Positions 9,062 through 15,497 of a DNA stretch of 57,911 bases are shown here, one piece after another. The number at the start of each line of letters is the position of its first letter. Positions within the stretch are counted from its first letter, which is position 1. Origin of the DNA: Ruminococcus sp. (GTDB lineage: Bacteria > Bacillota > Clostridia > Oscillospirales > Ruminococcaceae); contig JAFWWU010000150.1 of assembly GCA_017523285.1 (NCBI GenBank), positions 1 through 57,911 on the forward strand, written 5' to 3'. The position numbers and the translations under genes were made by a program. The notes under the pieces are model-generated. The model searched no databases and had not been told where the DNA came from. It worked only from the letters and a program-made list of their open reading frames with translations.

Positions 9062-9140
9062 AGGAAACATAGGCAACATAGGTAACACACAACGCATTAA
9101 CGTTGATTGCGTTACCTGAAATGTTGCTCCGATGTTTCCT
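9062..9140. repeat. Long imperfect palindrome, about 79 bp
   Basis: Three consecutive pairing blocks: AGGAAACAT (9062-9070) with ATGTTTCCT (9132-9140), GCAACAT (9073-9079) with ATGTTGC (9121-9127), and AGGTAAC (9080-9086) with GTTACCT (9111-9117). AACGCA/TGCGTT pair near the centre. The structure could be an origin, a recombination end or a relic. Confidence 0.5.
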
Positions 9141-9247
9141 TTTCTGTTCCCCTAATAGGATGAACAATAAAACGGTGTGGCGAAGACGTTACCTTGTTAC
9201 CCCGAAATACACGAAGAGGGTGATACGTGACAAAGCAGAAGGAGGTT

Positions 9248-9325
9248 TTGAAAAGTCATAAATTTACAGACAGATTTATATTGAAAAGTTGGTTTATATG
9301 TGGTATAATATTATTGAAAAGTCAT
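9248..9325. repeat. Three 33-bp-spaced iterons around the AAA gene promoter
   Basis: TTGAAAAGT begins at 9248, 9281 and 9314, exactly 33 bases apart. The first and third copies share the longer TTGAAAAGTCAT. The middle copy supplies the -35 box of the promoter, and the third lies just before the ribosome site. The spacing puts all three on one face of the helix (about three turns each). Confidence 0.55.
9281..9309 (+). promoter_or_regulatory. Sigma-A promoter of the AAA/DUF4143 gene
   Basis: TTGAAA (9281-9286), a 17-base spacer ending GTGG, and TATAAT (9304-9309). The -35 box is the middle iteron. Confidence 0.7.
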
Positions 9326-9341
9326 TACGGAGGTGCTTTTT

Positions 9342-10691
9342 ATGTTATACCGCAAGATTGAAAAAGTGATTGAAGCTCATCTGACGTCCGATTCAAAGAA
9401 AATTCTTCTGATAGACGGCGCACGTCAGGTTGGCAAGACCTACATTATCCGTCACGTCGGTAAAAAGCTTTTTGAAAATTTCATTGAAATAAATATGGTC
9501 GAGGATTCTCTCGGAGCACGCCTTTTTGCAAACACCAATACTATCGAGGACTTTTATCTTCAGGTAAGTATGCTCTTCGGCGAAAAGATGAAAGAAAAAG
9601 AAAACACGCTTATATTTATTGATGAAATTCAGGCTTACCCTCATCTGCTTACGCTGCTGAAATTCTTATCACAGGACAACAGGTTCACATATATCGCAAG
9701 CGGTTCTCTGCTTGGTGTTACGCTTTCACAGACTACTTCCATTCCGATGGGAAGTATCCGCAAGGTAAGAATGTTCCCTCTTGATTTTGAGGAATTCCTG
9801 TATGCAAACGGAATGAACGAGCTTGTTATTACTTCGATGCAGAAAAAGTTTGAACGCCTTGAAGCACTTGACGAAGCTATGCACAATAAGATGATGGATA
9901 TGTTCAGAAAGTTTTTGCTTGTGGGCGGACTTCCCGATGCCGTAAATTCCTATCTTGAAGAAAAGAATATTCAGTCTGTCCGTGAGGTACAAAAAGAAAT
10001 CCACGACTATTATGCCACAGACGCTTCAAAGTATGATGAGGAAAACAAGCTGAAAATACGCAGAGTGTACGACCTCATTCCGTCGAATATGGAGAACAAG
10101 AAAAAGCGTGTCGTTGCACAGAGCATTGAAAATAAGAAAGGAAAGACCTTCAACGATTACTGCGATGAGTTTGAATATCTTATCAGTGCAGGCATCGCAC
10201 TGAATGTTCAGGCAATTTCAAATCCTGCGTTTCCGCTGATTGAGTCAACAGGAAAAAATCTGCTGAAGCTTTATCTTAATGATGTGGGAATTCTCACGGG
10301 CATTCTCTACGGTAACAACATCCGTGCTGTGCTTGATGATGAAAGAAGCATCACTCTCAGCTCGGTTTATGAAACCGTTGTTGCAAGCGAGCTGATTGCT
10401 CACGGACACAATCTTTTTTATTATGACAACAGAAACAAGGGCGAGGTCGATTATCTCATTGATGATTACGACAGCCTTTCTGCTGTTCCCATTGAAGTGA
10501 AGTCCGGCAAGGATTATACTGTTTACAGTGCGCTGAATACTTTTGTATCAAACGAGGATTATCATATAAAGAAAGCGTTTGTAGTTTCAAATGAAAGAAC
10601 TGTAACACAGAATGGCAAGATAACCTACATTCCGATTTATTACATTATGTTTTTTAATGCAGAGTCAGGCGGTGAAAAGCTGACATTTTGA
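9342..10691 (+). CDS. AAA ATPase with DUF4143 domain
   Basis: 449 residues. Walker A GARQVGKT lies near residues 26-33, a Walker B with IFIDEIQ near 90-97, and sensor-like IASGS follows. The C-terminal half is DUF4143, ending in a nuclease-like motif (GEVDYLI ... PIEVKSGK). The family (AAA_14 plus DUF4143) is widespread in gut bacteria and archaea, often in accessory islands; its biochemical role is not established. The ATG at 9342 is chosen because GGAGGTG ends seven bases before it; the earlier GTG lies inside that ribosome site. It is monocistronic between its own promoter and the terminator at 10699. Confidence 0.88.
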   Translation: MLYRKIEKVIEAHLTSDSKKILLIDGARQVGKTYIIRHVGKKLFENFIEINMVEDSLGARLFANTNTIEDFYLQVSMLFGEKMKEKENTLIFIDEIQAYPHLLTLLKFLSQDNRFTYIASGSLLGVTLSQTTSIPMGSIRKVRMFPLDFEEFLYANGMNELVITSMQKKFERLEALDEAMHNKMMDMFRKFLLVGGLPDAVNSYLEEKNIQSVREVQKEIHDYYATDASKYDEENKLKIRRVYDLIPSNMENKKKRVVAQSIENKKGKTFNDYCDEFEYLISAGIALNVQAISNPAFPLIESTGKNLLKLYLNDVGILTGILYGNNIRAVLDDERSITLSSVYETVVASELIAHGHNLFYYDNRNKGEVDYLIDDYDSLSAVPIEVKSGKDYTVYSALNTFVSNEDYHIKKAFVVSNERTVTQNGKITYIPIYYIMFFNAESGGEKLTF

Positions 10692-10698
10692 AAAAGTG

Positions 10699-10735
10699 AT
10701 ATGCACTGCTCTTTAACAGCGGTGCATATTTTTTC
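10699..10735 (+). terminator. Terminator of the AAA/DUF4143 gene
   Basis: ATATGCACTGCT (10699-10710) pairs with AGCGGTGCATAT (10718-10729), followed by a run of T residues. It begins eight bases after the stop codon. Confidence 0.85.
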
Positions 10736-10755
10736 ATTCCAAGTGAAAAAGATAC

Positions 10756-10807
10756 GTACGTATGTACCAAGAAAAGAAAATTAGAATTTCGTAGTGTACG
10801 TATGTAC
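10756..10807. repeat. Direct repeat of a GTACGTATGTAC motif
   Basis: The same 12 bases occur at 10756-10767 and 10796-10807, 40 bases apart. Each copy is partly self-complementary. They resemble the GTAC-rich DNA at 8957-9041 and may be another relic of the same element. The rest of the 10736-10980 interval shows nothing recognisable. Confidence 0.4.
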
Positions 10808-10980
10808 GTAGCTTTTTAAACTCAGATGAAAATTTTTCTTTCGGAAAAGCTATCACGGCTTAATTTTTTTTACGTTGACAGCAAGCATATGATTTGTCTA
10901 TACACTGCCCTCTTTTTTTCAAAAATCGTCAGCGCAGACAAATGCAAAAAACTTGTTGGGAGAACCCAAACCCCTATAAT

Positions 10981-11014
10981 GAAAAATCGCACCTACAATA
11001 TGCAGGTGCGATGA
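10981..11014 (-). terminator. Terminator of the Abi gene
   Basis: A 12-base stem with one mismatch (10986-10997 with 11001-11012), followed on the minus strand by TTTTTC. It lies five bases beyond the Abi stop codon. Confidence 0.75.
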
Positions 11015-11018
11015 AAAA

Positions 11019-11891
11019 TTATGATTTAAGAACAGTTTCCCAATCATCAGGAAATCCCATAAGCTTTTTATTAACGTGAGAATACTTTTCAAAAAGCAGT
11101 TCTATTGTGTCGATAAATTCCGTCCAATGTCTGTCGTTCGGAACAAGATGTTTGATGCAAAGAAGAGTAGCATATACACGGACGCTGCTAATTCCGTTCT
11201 CAGAATATTGCTTATACAGTTTAGGCGTTTTCGCAAGATTTACATTGTATAAACGTCCGTAGTGAGCGCAAATATTTCTGACAAAAGCAATATGCTCAAT
11301 CCAGCTTTCAAGGTAAGTATATCCGACTCCATATATCTGGGCAACAGATTTCTTATCCTGCGATTTCATATTCTTGTAGAACTTTGAAAGCGTACCGAAG
11401 CTGAATAATTCTACCAATGCATAAAAAGGAATTTTGCCATCAACATAATTATTCTTATAGTTTTTCACGAACGGTGCCTTGCTGTTTCTCGAAATTTCAT
11501 TTTCAATGTCATCAAGAAATTCCTTGTGATAATCGGGGTTGTTGAAATTGACTGACTCTTCATATCCGAGAACGCCATATGTATGAGAAAAGTGATTAGT
11601 TATCCTACATCTAAGATTAATCTCAATGCGCTCTATCATTGCAAACAACAACTGTCTGAAGTTTGCATTAAACAAATACAATTCGACAATCTGCTCAAAT
11701 GCAATGCTGCCATCAAAATCTGTATTTTTTCTTTTCAACCCAAGCCCGTATGCTTTTATCAAACGAAAATATGATATGTCATTAAGGATTTGACGAGCGT
11801 AGTCTTCATCATCAATTTTTAAACCTATTGCCTTTAGGTTTTCAAGCTGTTCGTCAACACTCATAGACGGCCGATGTTCTTTTAACTCCAT
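11019..11891 (-). CDS. Abi_2 (AbiD/AbiF-like) HEPN abortive-infection protein
   Basis: 290 residues matching the Abi_2 family across its length: N-terminal region (SVDEQLENLKAIGL, ILNDISYFRLIKAYG), FNANFRQLLFAMIERIEINLR, and a C-terminal HEPN-type active site R-N-I-C-A-H at 205-210 (R-x4-H). Family members are phage-defence proteins, and HEPN domains of this clade are ribonucleases related to the ancestor of Cas13. The ATG follows AGGGG by eight bases. It has its own consensus promoter and a roughly 70-nt leader that folds into a hairpin. Some AbiF genes carry a conserved upstream RNA (the abiF motif), so the leader may be part of the system. Antiphage activity is inferred from family membership. 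Confidence 0.88.
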   Translation of the reverse strand: MELKEHRPSMSVDEQLENLKAIGLKIDDEDYARQILNDISYFRLIKAYGLGLKRKNTDFDGSIAFEQIVELYLFNANFRQLLFAMIERIEINLRCRITNHFSHTYGVLGYEESVNFNNPDYHKEFLDDIENEISRNSKAPFVKNYKNNYVDGKIPFYALVELFSFGTLSKFYKNMKSQDKKSVAQIYGVGYTYLESWIEHIAFVRNICAHYGRLYNVNLAKTPKLYKQYSENGISSVRVYATLLCIKHLVPNDRHWTEFIDTIELLFEKYSHVNKKLMGFPDDWETVLKS

Positions 11892-11914
11892 AGTAAATTC
11901 CCCTAATAATTAAA

Positions 11915-11956
11915 CGACCCGACGTGGTACGCATTGTTAAGAGGCGTGTCGGGTTC
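11915..11956 (-). ncRNA. Structured leader, candidate abiF-like RNA
   Basis: The leader upstream of the Abi gene forms a 7-bp stem (ACCCGAC, 11948-11954 on the minus strand, with GTCGGGT at 11917-11923). Stacked on it is an inner ACGC/GCGT stem (11944-11947 with 11029-like position 11929-11932) with an ACCAC bulge and an 11-base loop. It begins a few bases after the predicted transcription start and ends before the ribosome site. I cannot test the match to the published abiF consensus. Confidence 0.5.
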
Positions 11957-11966
11957 TGTTACTAAT

Positions 11967-11995
11967 ATTATATGCGATATTTTCAAAAAAGTCAA
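11967..11995 (-). promoter_or_regulatory. Consensus sigma-A promoter of the Abi gene
   Basis: On the minus strand TTGACT (11995-11990), exactly 17 bases, then a perfect TATAAT (11972-11967). It is one of the strongest promoters in the window, which suggests that the leader RNA is abundant. Confidence 0.8.
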
Positions 11996-12019
11996 TACCT
12001 ACATCAGAAAAAATTCCCA

Positions 12020-12105
12020 TTGTCCCGAAAACGAAACAACGGCTATGATACAATTATAATTACAAGACGTTTTGAAATATTTTTCAGGAGGAGGTTCGCG
12101 ATAAT
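12020..12105 (+). other. Orphan promoter and ribosome site without a gene
   Basis: A -35-like TTGTCC and a TACAAT-type -10 (about 12048-12053) are followed by a strong AGGAGGAGG at about 12088, but no reading frame follows. The arrangement resembles the promoter-leader units at 13351-13535 and may be the left-over front of a recombinase or conjugation operon. Confidence 0.3.
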
Positions 12106-12134
12106 AGGTGCATAGCAAAACAGAGCATTGAGAA

Positions 12135-12564
12135 TTATTCTATCCATTCAAATTCCACATAATCAACCTCTGCGTCAAGAATTATATATCCGCCAGAGTA
12201 TAATTTTTGTGATTATAGAACAGTAACCAACATTATGATAAAGGTATTCCAGCTTAATTTTGTTCGTTGCAAGAGATGTAAGTTTACAATTATCAATGCT
12301 TTTATAATATTCGTTTGAAGCAAAAATCTTTACAGGCTTATGCCACTTATAAACAGAAAAACTTTCTTCATCAATAAGATGATACTTTACTATAAGCGAT
12401 TTAGCATCTGGACGAATTGTCTTTATAGAATCGTGATAACTGATATCTTCTTCGAACTTAAATACTATACTTTGGTTTTCGATTTTAATGTCAGTGAGAA
12501 CGCAGTCGTGTGGTGTTGGGATAGTAGGTAATTGCTCCTTGTTCAAGTAATAAGTTTCAATCAT
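12135..12564 (-). pseudogene. Unknown small protein, frameshifted near its end
   Basis: Start ATG 12564 follows AGGAGAG. The frame encodes about 120 residues (MIETYYLNKEQLPTIPTP ... LEYLYHNVGYCSIITK) and then degenerates to a stop at 12175. A neighbouring frame continues sensibly as YSGGYIILDAEV, DYVEFEWIE, stop at 12135. The switch lies at or next to the five-T run at 12204-12208 and fits one extra base. Restored length is about 142 residues, small and beta-rich. I recognise no family; an immunity-type protein is possible but unproven. It has its own promoter at 12600-12628. Confidence 0.6.
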
Positions 12565-12599
12565 AATATACTCTCCTGTCAAGTTTCATTCCGACCATT

Positions 12600-12628
12600 A
12601 TTATACCACATCTTCCTCGAAAATTCAA
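12600..12628 (-). promoter_or_regulatory. Promoter of the frameshifted orphan (island cassette copy)
   Basis: Minus-strand TTGAAT (12628-12623), 17 bases ending GATGTGG, then TATAAT (12605-12600). It is closely similar to the promoters at 13194, 14501 and 15325. Its upstream flank, with CACCTGTCG, matches the flank of the 13194 copy. Confidence 0.75.
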
Positions 12629-12696
12629 TCACATCCGACAGGTGTGTAACGAACTACGCCGCTATTTTCCAAGGTGCGTAACGAAACAAGGCAGTA

Positions 12697-13155
12697 TCAC
12701 AAAACTAATTCAAAATAAAGTTCTGCACGGTCGTTATCATTATATTTCTCAGTTTCTTGAAAGCCGCTGCTACGATACAGATGTTGTGCAGCAGAAAATT
12801 GTTTTCTGGTATCCAAGCATATTTTATTATACTGTTGCTCTCTTGCGTAGGCTATAGCGTAATTCAAAAGTAATCTGCCATAGCCTTTGCCTTGATATTC
12901 AGGTAATACAAACATACGCTTAAGCTCAACAACTTTATTATCAAGGTCAATGGTGCGTAACGCAACAGTTCCTACAAGAGTCTGATTGTCGAAAAGACAC
13001 CAAAAGCAACCGTCTTGCATATAATACTGTTCAACATTAGCAATATCAGCGTGCCTGTCCATCGGAGAATATGGTATGCCAACAGCAGAAAAGCATTTGC
13101 TGAAAAAATCGTCTACCGATTGTTGCATATCAGGCTTGAAAGTAACAATTTCCAT
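12697..13155 (-). CDS. GNAT family N-acetyltransferase
   Basis: 152 residues of the GNAT fold. The acetyl-CoA binding loop is in motif A, LPEYQGKGYGRLLLNYAI (near residues 88-105), preceded by the beta strand ELKRMFVL. The N-terminal PDMQQSVDDFFSKCF is typical of the YjdJ/ElaA-like small-molecule branch. The acceptor is unknown. It is transcribed from its own cassette promoter at 13194-13222 inside the accessory island. Downstream lies a short region with GGTGCGTAACG copies rather than a clear terminator. Confidence 0.85.
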   Translation of the reverse strand: MEIVTFKPDMQQSVDDFFSKCFSAVGIPYSPMDRHADIANVEQYYMQDGCFWCLFDNQTLVGTVALRTIDLDNKVVELKRMFVLPEYQGKGYGRLLLNYAIAYAREQQYNKICLDTRKQFSAAQHLYRSSGFQETEKYNDNDRAELYFELVL

Positions 13156-13193
13156 TGATATTTACTCCACAAAACCAGTTTTTATTCAGTTTC

Positions 13194-13222
13194 ATTATAT
13201 CACATTTACTTCCGAATTTCAA
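13194..13222 (-). promoter_or_regulatory. Promoter of the GNAT gene (island cassette copy)
   Basis: Minus-strand TTGAAA (13222-13217), 17 bases, TATAAT (13199-13194). The upstream flank contains the CACCTGTCG motif also present at the 12600 copy. Confidence 0.75.
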
Positions 13223-13558
13223 TCATAAGCGACAGGTGCATAACAAACTGCAACTGTTCTTTCTTGTCATTCTTATCATCGGATAAGCAAATGATAAGAA
13301 TACAGATAAGCGTGAGACTTTTTTGAGAAAAAATTGGGACAAAAATGGAACACTTTTGGTACTGACTTTTGAAAATCCATATGCTATAATGAAAACATCA
13401 AAACGTTTTGAAAATGAAAAATCAAAACAGAGCCGATGAAAAGTAGGAGTCTTTTGGTAGTGACTTCTGCTTATTCCTGTGCTACAATTAAATCATCGGA
13501 ACATTCTGAATAATAAATCAAGAAAGGCGGTGTGCAAGAAACCGAGAATATAGAAAAA
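13223..13558. other. Gene-free stretch in the island
   Basis: Holds the repeated GGTGCATAAC motif at 13235, an AT-rich segment with ATGATAAGAAT-type repeats, and the tandem promoters above. No coding region is visible. Confidence 0.45.
13351..13490 (+). promoter_or_regulatory. Two imperfect tandem promoters with a palindromic operator candidate
   Basis: Unit 1 is CTTTTGGTACTGACT with -35 CTGACT (13362-13367), a 17-base spacer and TATAAT (13385-13390). Unit 2 is CTTTTGGTAGTGACT with GTGACT (13460-13465), 17 bases and TACAAT (13483-13488). Between them is the perfect palindrome CAAAACGTTTTG (about 13399-13410). A ribosome-site-like AGAAAGGCGGTG at about 13520 is followed by only a seven-codon frame. 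The arrangement looks like the regulated front of a recombinase operon whose coding part is gone. Confidence 0.45.
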
Positions 13559-13588
13559 GTAACTCCGTACTCGTGAGTACGGAGTTAC
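13559..13588 (-). terminator. Terminator of the ankyrin-like membrane gene
   Basis: A perfect 13-bp stem (13559-13571 with 13576-13588) with a CGTG tetraloop, followed on the minus strand by TTTTTCTATATT. Confidence 0.8.
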
Positions 13589-13604
13589 AGAATAATTATT
13601 AATG

Positions 13605-14471
13605 TCAATCTTCTTTTCTTATCAATTCAACAAGAAGATAATAATTATCGTCCTTTTTCACATTGCTATGATATTCATCTGAAAAATGATAGTTAGATGA
13701 AAGGTCTTCCATTAAAATAAGTTCGCTATCGTGCGTTATGCCATTATCTATGATGACTTGCATAAATTCCAGTTCGTCATCGGTAACAATGCCGTCGTTA
13801 TATAACACTCCCCAGACAGCCATACCAAAAGGATTGGAGTAATAATGTATTCTCAGTTTATAGGATGTATCGGCATCGTTTTCAAAAAGAAGCGTTATAA
13901 TCTCTATATCATCTCTTGTGAATTCACGACCTATCATATTTTCAAGATATTCTTCCATACTGGTTTTATCATAAGCCCTATACTCATATCTTTCGGGGTC
14001 ATCTATAACAGCGCCGTGTTCAATCGCTGTTCTTACAAGTTCTGCATTGCCGTTTTCAAGGCCTACATCAAGTATACTTTCTCTGTTATTGTCGTGAAAA
14101 TAAACGAGATTCGGTTTTTTATCAAGGAGTTTTTCAATCTCTGCTATCGCTTCATCCGAGCCGTCGTGTGCGAGGTCGATAATTCTGAATGCGGTCTTGC
14201 TCGAAACATTTTTAGTTTTCCCGTCAGGGAGAATGACTTCGGCAAACATGGATTTATATGTAAGATAACCTGCAAATATTATTATCGGGGCGATATTTAC
14301 TATACTCAGAACAAGAAACACATTTCCTGTCACTTTAAGTTTTTTATTATCCTTTACCTTGCCGATTATTTTGAGAATAATAGCCGTTATGCCAAATATT
14401 ATTGCCACTATAATAACTATCGCCAATATAACAAGTAAAATTATTCCGATAAACATTCCCGCAAAAGCCAT
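13605..14471 (-). CDS. Membrane protein with ankyrin-like repeats
   Basis: 288 residues. Two N-terminal transmembrane helices (about residues 5-35 and 48-70) are followed by a soluble part with ankyrin-like helical hairpins, for example SILDVGLENGNAELVRTAIEHGA near 130-155 and IITLLFENDADTSYKL near 190-205. Such proteins usually mediate protein-protein contacts at the membrane; no partner is evident. The ATG follows AGGAGGG. It has a cassette promoter (14501-14529) and a strong terminator. It sits between two relic pieces of a recombinase operon on the opposite strand, so it was probably inserted there. Confidence 0.6.
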   Translation of the reverse strand: MAFAGMFIGIILLVILAIVIIVAIIFGITAIILKIIGKVKDNKKLKVTGNVFLVLSIVNIAPIIIFAGYLTYKSMFAEVILPDGKTKNVSSKTAFRIIDLAHDGSDEAIAEIEKLLDKKPNLVYFHDNNRESILDVGLENGNAELVRTAIEHGAVIDDPERYEYRAYDKTSMEEYLENMIGREFTRDDIEIITLLFENDADTSYKLRIHYYSNPFGMAVWGVLYNDGIVTDDELEFMQVIIDNGITHDSELILMEDLSSNYHFSDEYHSNVKKDDNYYLLVELIRKED

Positions 14472-14500
14472 ATTTTCCCTCCTGTGTAATATTTTTCTAT

Positions 14501-14529
14501 ATTATACCACATCAACCCCGAAAAAACAA
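14501..14529 (-). promoter_or_regulatory. Promoter of the ankyrin-like gene (island cassette copy)
   Basis: Minus-strand TTGTTT (14529-14524), 17 bases ending GATGTGG, TATAAT (14506-14501). Confidence 0.75.
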
Positions 14530-14540
14530 TACATACCCTG

Positions 14541-14712
14541 TTCGTAGAGCAAATAAATCACAGTACATTTAAAAATCAAGCTAATTATCACCCGAACTGG
14601 AATGTAATCGACAAGTACATTGACGAGGGTATCACAGGAACTCAGGCGAAGAAGCGTCCCTCCTTCCTCAGAATGATTGAGGACGCAAAGAGTGGAAAGT
14701 TCAATTTGACTC
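14541..14712 (+). pseudogene. Fragment of a large serine recombinase (resolvase domain)
   Basis: One plus-strand frame encodes NYHPNWNVIDKYIDEGITGT followed by QAKKRPSFLRMIEDAKSGKFNL. This is the conserved segment of the serine recombinase catalytic domain between the catalytic-serine region and the VSRFAR motif (compare the family pattern Y.DEGISGT...R..F..M..DA..GK.D). Neither the N-terminal Y-x-R-V-S motif nor the DNA-binding part is present. Homology stops near 14712. It is a relic of an integrative element. The rest of 14472-14794 holds a promoter and a terminator. Confidence 0.7.
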
Positions 14713-14745
14713 TTATGAGTTGGGGAGGTTTTTGTGCGTAAAAAG

Positions 14746-14775
14746 GGCCGTACTCGTTACGAGTATGGCTGGTAT
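14746..14775 (-). terminator. Terminator of the second GNAT gene
   Basis: A 10-bp stem (14747-14756 with 14760-14769) followed on the minus strand by CCTTTTTAC. The GTACTCGT core resembles the terminator at 13559. Confidence 0.75.
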
Positions 14776-14794
14776 TTATTGAAAAAACGTATTA

Positions 14795-15268
14795 TTATTC
14801 TGCTTCCTTTTCCATACAAATAGCTTTCCAACCATTTGGTCGTATAACTGTTTCTGTTTCAAAAAATCCGCATTTCTTATAACACTTAAATGCTGCAACA
14901 TTAAAATCAAATACAAATAATCTGATTTTTCTTACACTGTATTCTGTTTTGCAGAAATTGATAAAGGCGTTTAAAACTTGAGTGCCTAACCCTTTTCCTG
15001 TAAATTCAGGGTTTAATAAAAATCTACCTATTAAAGCAACTCCTGTTTCACTTTCTCTTGTAATAATCTCTATTGTACCAATCATTTTGTCATCTGAATC
15101 TGCTTCATAAATTTCCGCACCATCAGATAACCTTTTTTCAATCTGTTGTCTGGTTAATGGATATTCGTATCCTATTCCTGCCCACTGATTGAGAAAATCA
15201 GCATCTTTATTCTCACACCATTTAACAATATGCTCTATGTTATCTGCTTTAAGTTTCTGTATTTTCAT
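14795..15268 (-). CDS. GNAT family N-acetyltransferase
   Basis: 157 residues. The acetyl-CoA pyrophosphate loop is LNPEFTGKGLGTQVLNAFI (near 85-103), and the C-terminal VAAFKCYKKCGF motif is typical of GNATs. The N-terminal WCENKDADFLNQW segment fits the RimJ/RimL-like branch, so a protein or aminoglycoside-type substrate is possible but not shown. Start ATG 15268 is chosen because AAGGAAG lies about eight bases upstream; a GTG three codons earlier overlaps that site. It is the last gene of the accessory island and has the fourth cassette promoter. Confidence 0.85.
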   Translation of the reverse strand: MKIQKLKADNIEHIVKWCENKDADFLNQWAGIGYEYPLTRQQIEKRLSDGAEIYEADSDDKMIGTIEIITRESETGVALIGRFLLNPEFTGKGLGTQVLNAFINFCKTEYSVRKIRLFVFDFNVAAFKCYKKCGFFETETVIRPNGWKAICMEKEAE

Positions 15269-15324
15269 AAAAAACACTTCCTTTATCGCTATAGTTATTC
15301 GAATAAATATTGAATTGCAAGTAC

Positions 15325-15353
15325 ATTATACCACACATCCAATGAAAACACAA
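15325..15353 (-). promoter_or_regulatory. Promoter of the second GNAT gene (island cassette copy)
   Basis: Minus-strand TTGTGT (15353-15348), 17 bases ending GTGTGG, TATAAT (15330-15325). Confidence 0.75.
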
Positions 15354-15460
15354 TCTTCCCGACTCGATAAGTTAGTACGGGTTTCCTGTTTTATGGATTT
15401 AGTTTCTGCCAGCAGGCTTTACATTTAAAAGAAATGTATGCAATTACTGATTTCTGATAT

Positions 15461-15497
15461 AATCAAAGGGCAGAAAGAATCTGCCCTTTGATTTTTA
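15461..15497 (-). terminator. Terminator hairpin after the phosphate transporter gene
   Basis: A perfect 13-bp stem (15461-15473 with 15481-15493) starts just after the stop at 15498. The minus-strand tail is only moderately T-rich, while the plus-strand tail is TTTTTATTA, so it could act in both directions. Confidence 0.75.

Larger units (their letters stand above)
8519..9280. other. Intergenic relic region with GTAC-rich inverted repeats
   Basis: About 760 bases without a credible gene. The first 300 bases are AT-rich. From 8957 to 9140 lie dense GTAC/GGTAC motifs and nested inverted repeats, listed separately. Reading these as triplets gives Gly-Asn-Ile or Val-Pro-Asp-Val type repeats, a pattern I associate with decayed replication or primase genes of gut Firmicute plasmids and integrative elements. 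That association is from memory and uncertain. Confidence 0.35.

Noticed and set aside
8888..9097. Minus-strand 69-codon frame with repeated Val-Pro-Asp-Val and Gly-Thr steps
   Set aside because: It lies in the GTAC-rich palindromic block, has no ribosome site and looks like repeat-driven translation or a relic, not a gene.
9248..9325. Possible CRISPR-like repeats at 33-bp spacing
   Set aside because: The repeats are only 9-12 bases, the intervening DNA contains a promoter, and no cas genes are near.
10826..11014. Plus-strand 62-codon frame before the Abi terminator
   Set aside because: No ribosome site, biased low-complexity product, and it ends within the Abi terminator hairpin.
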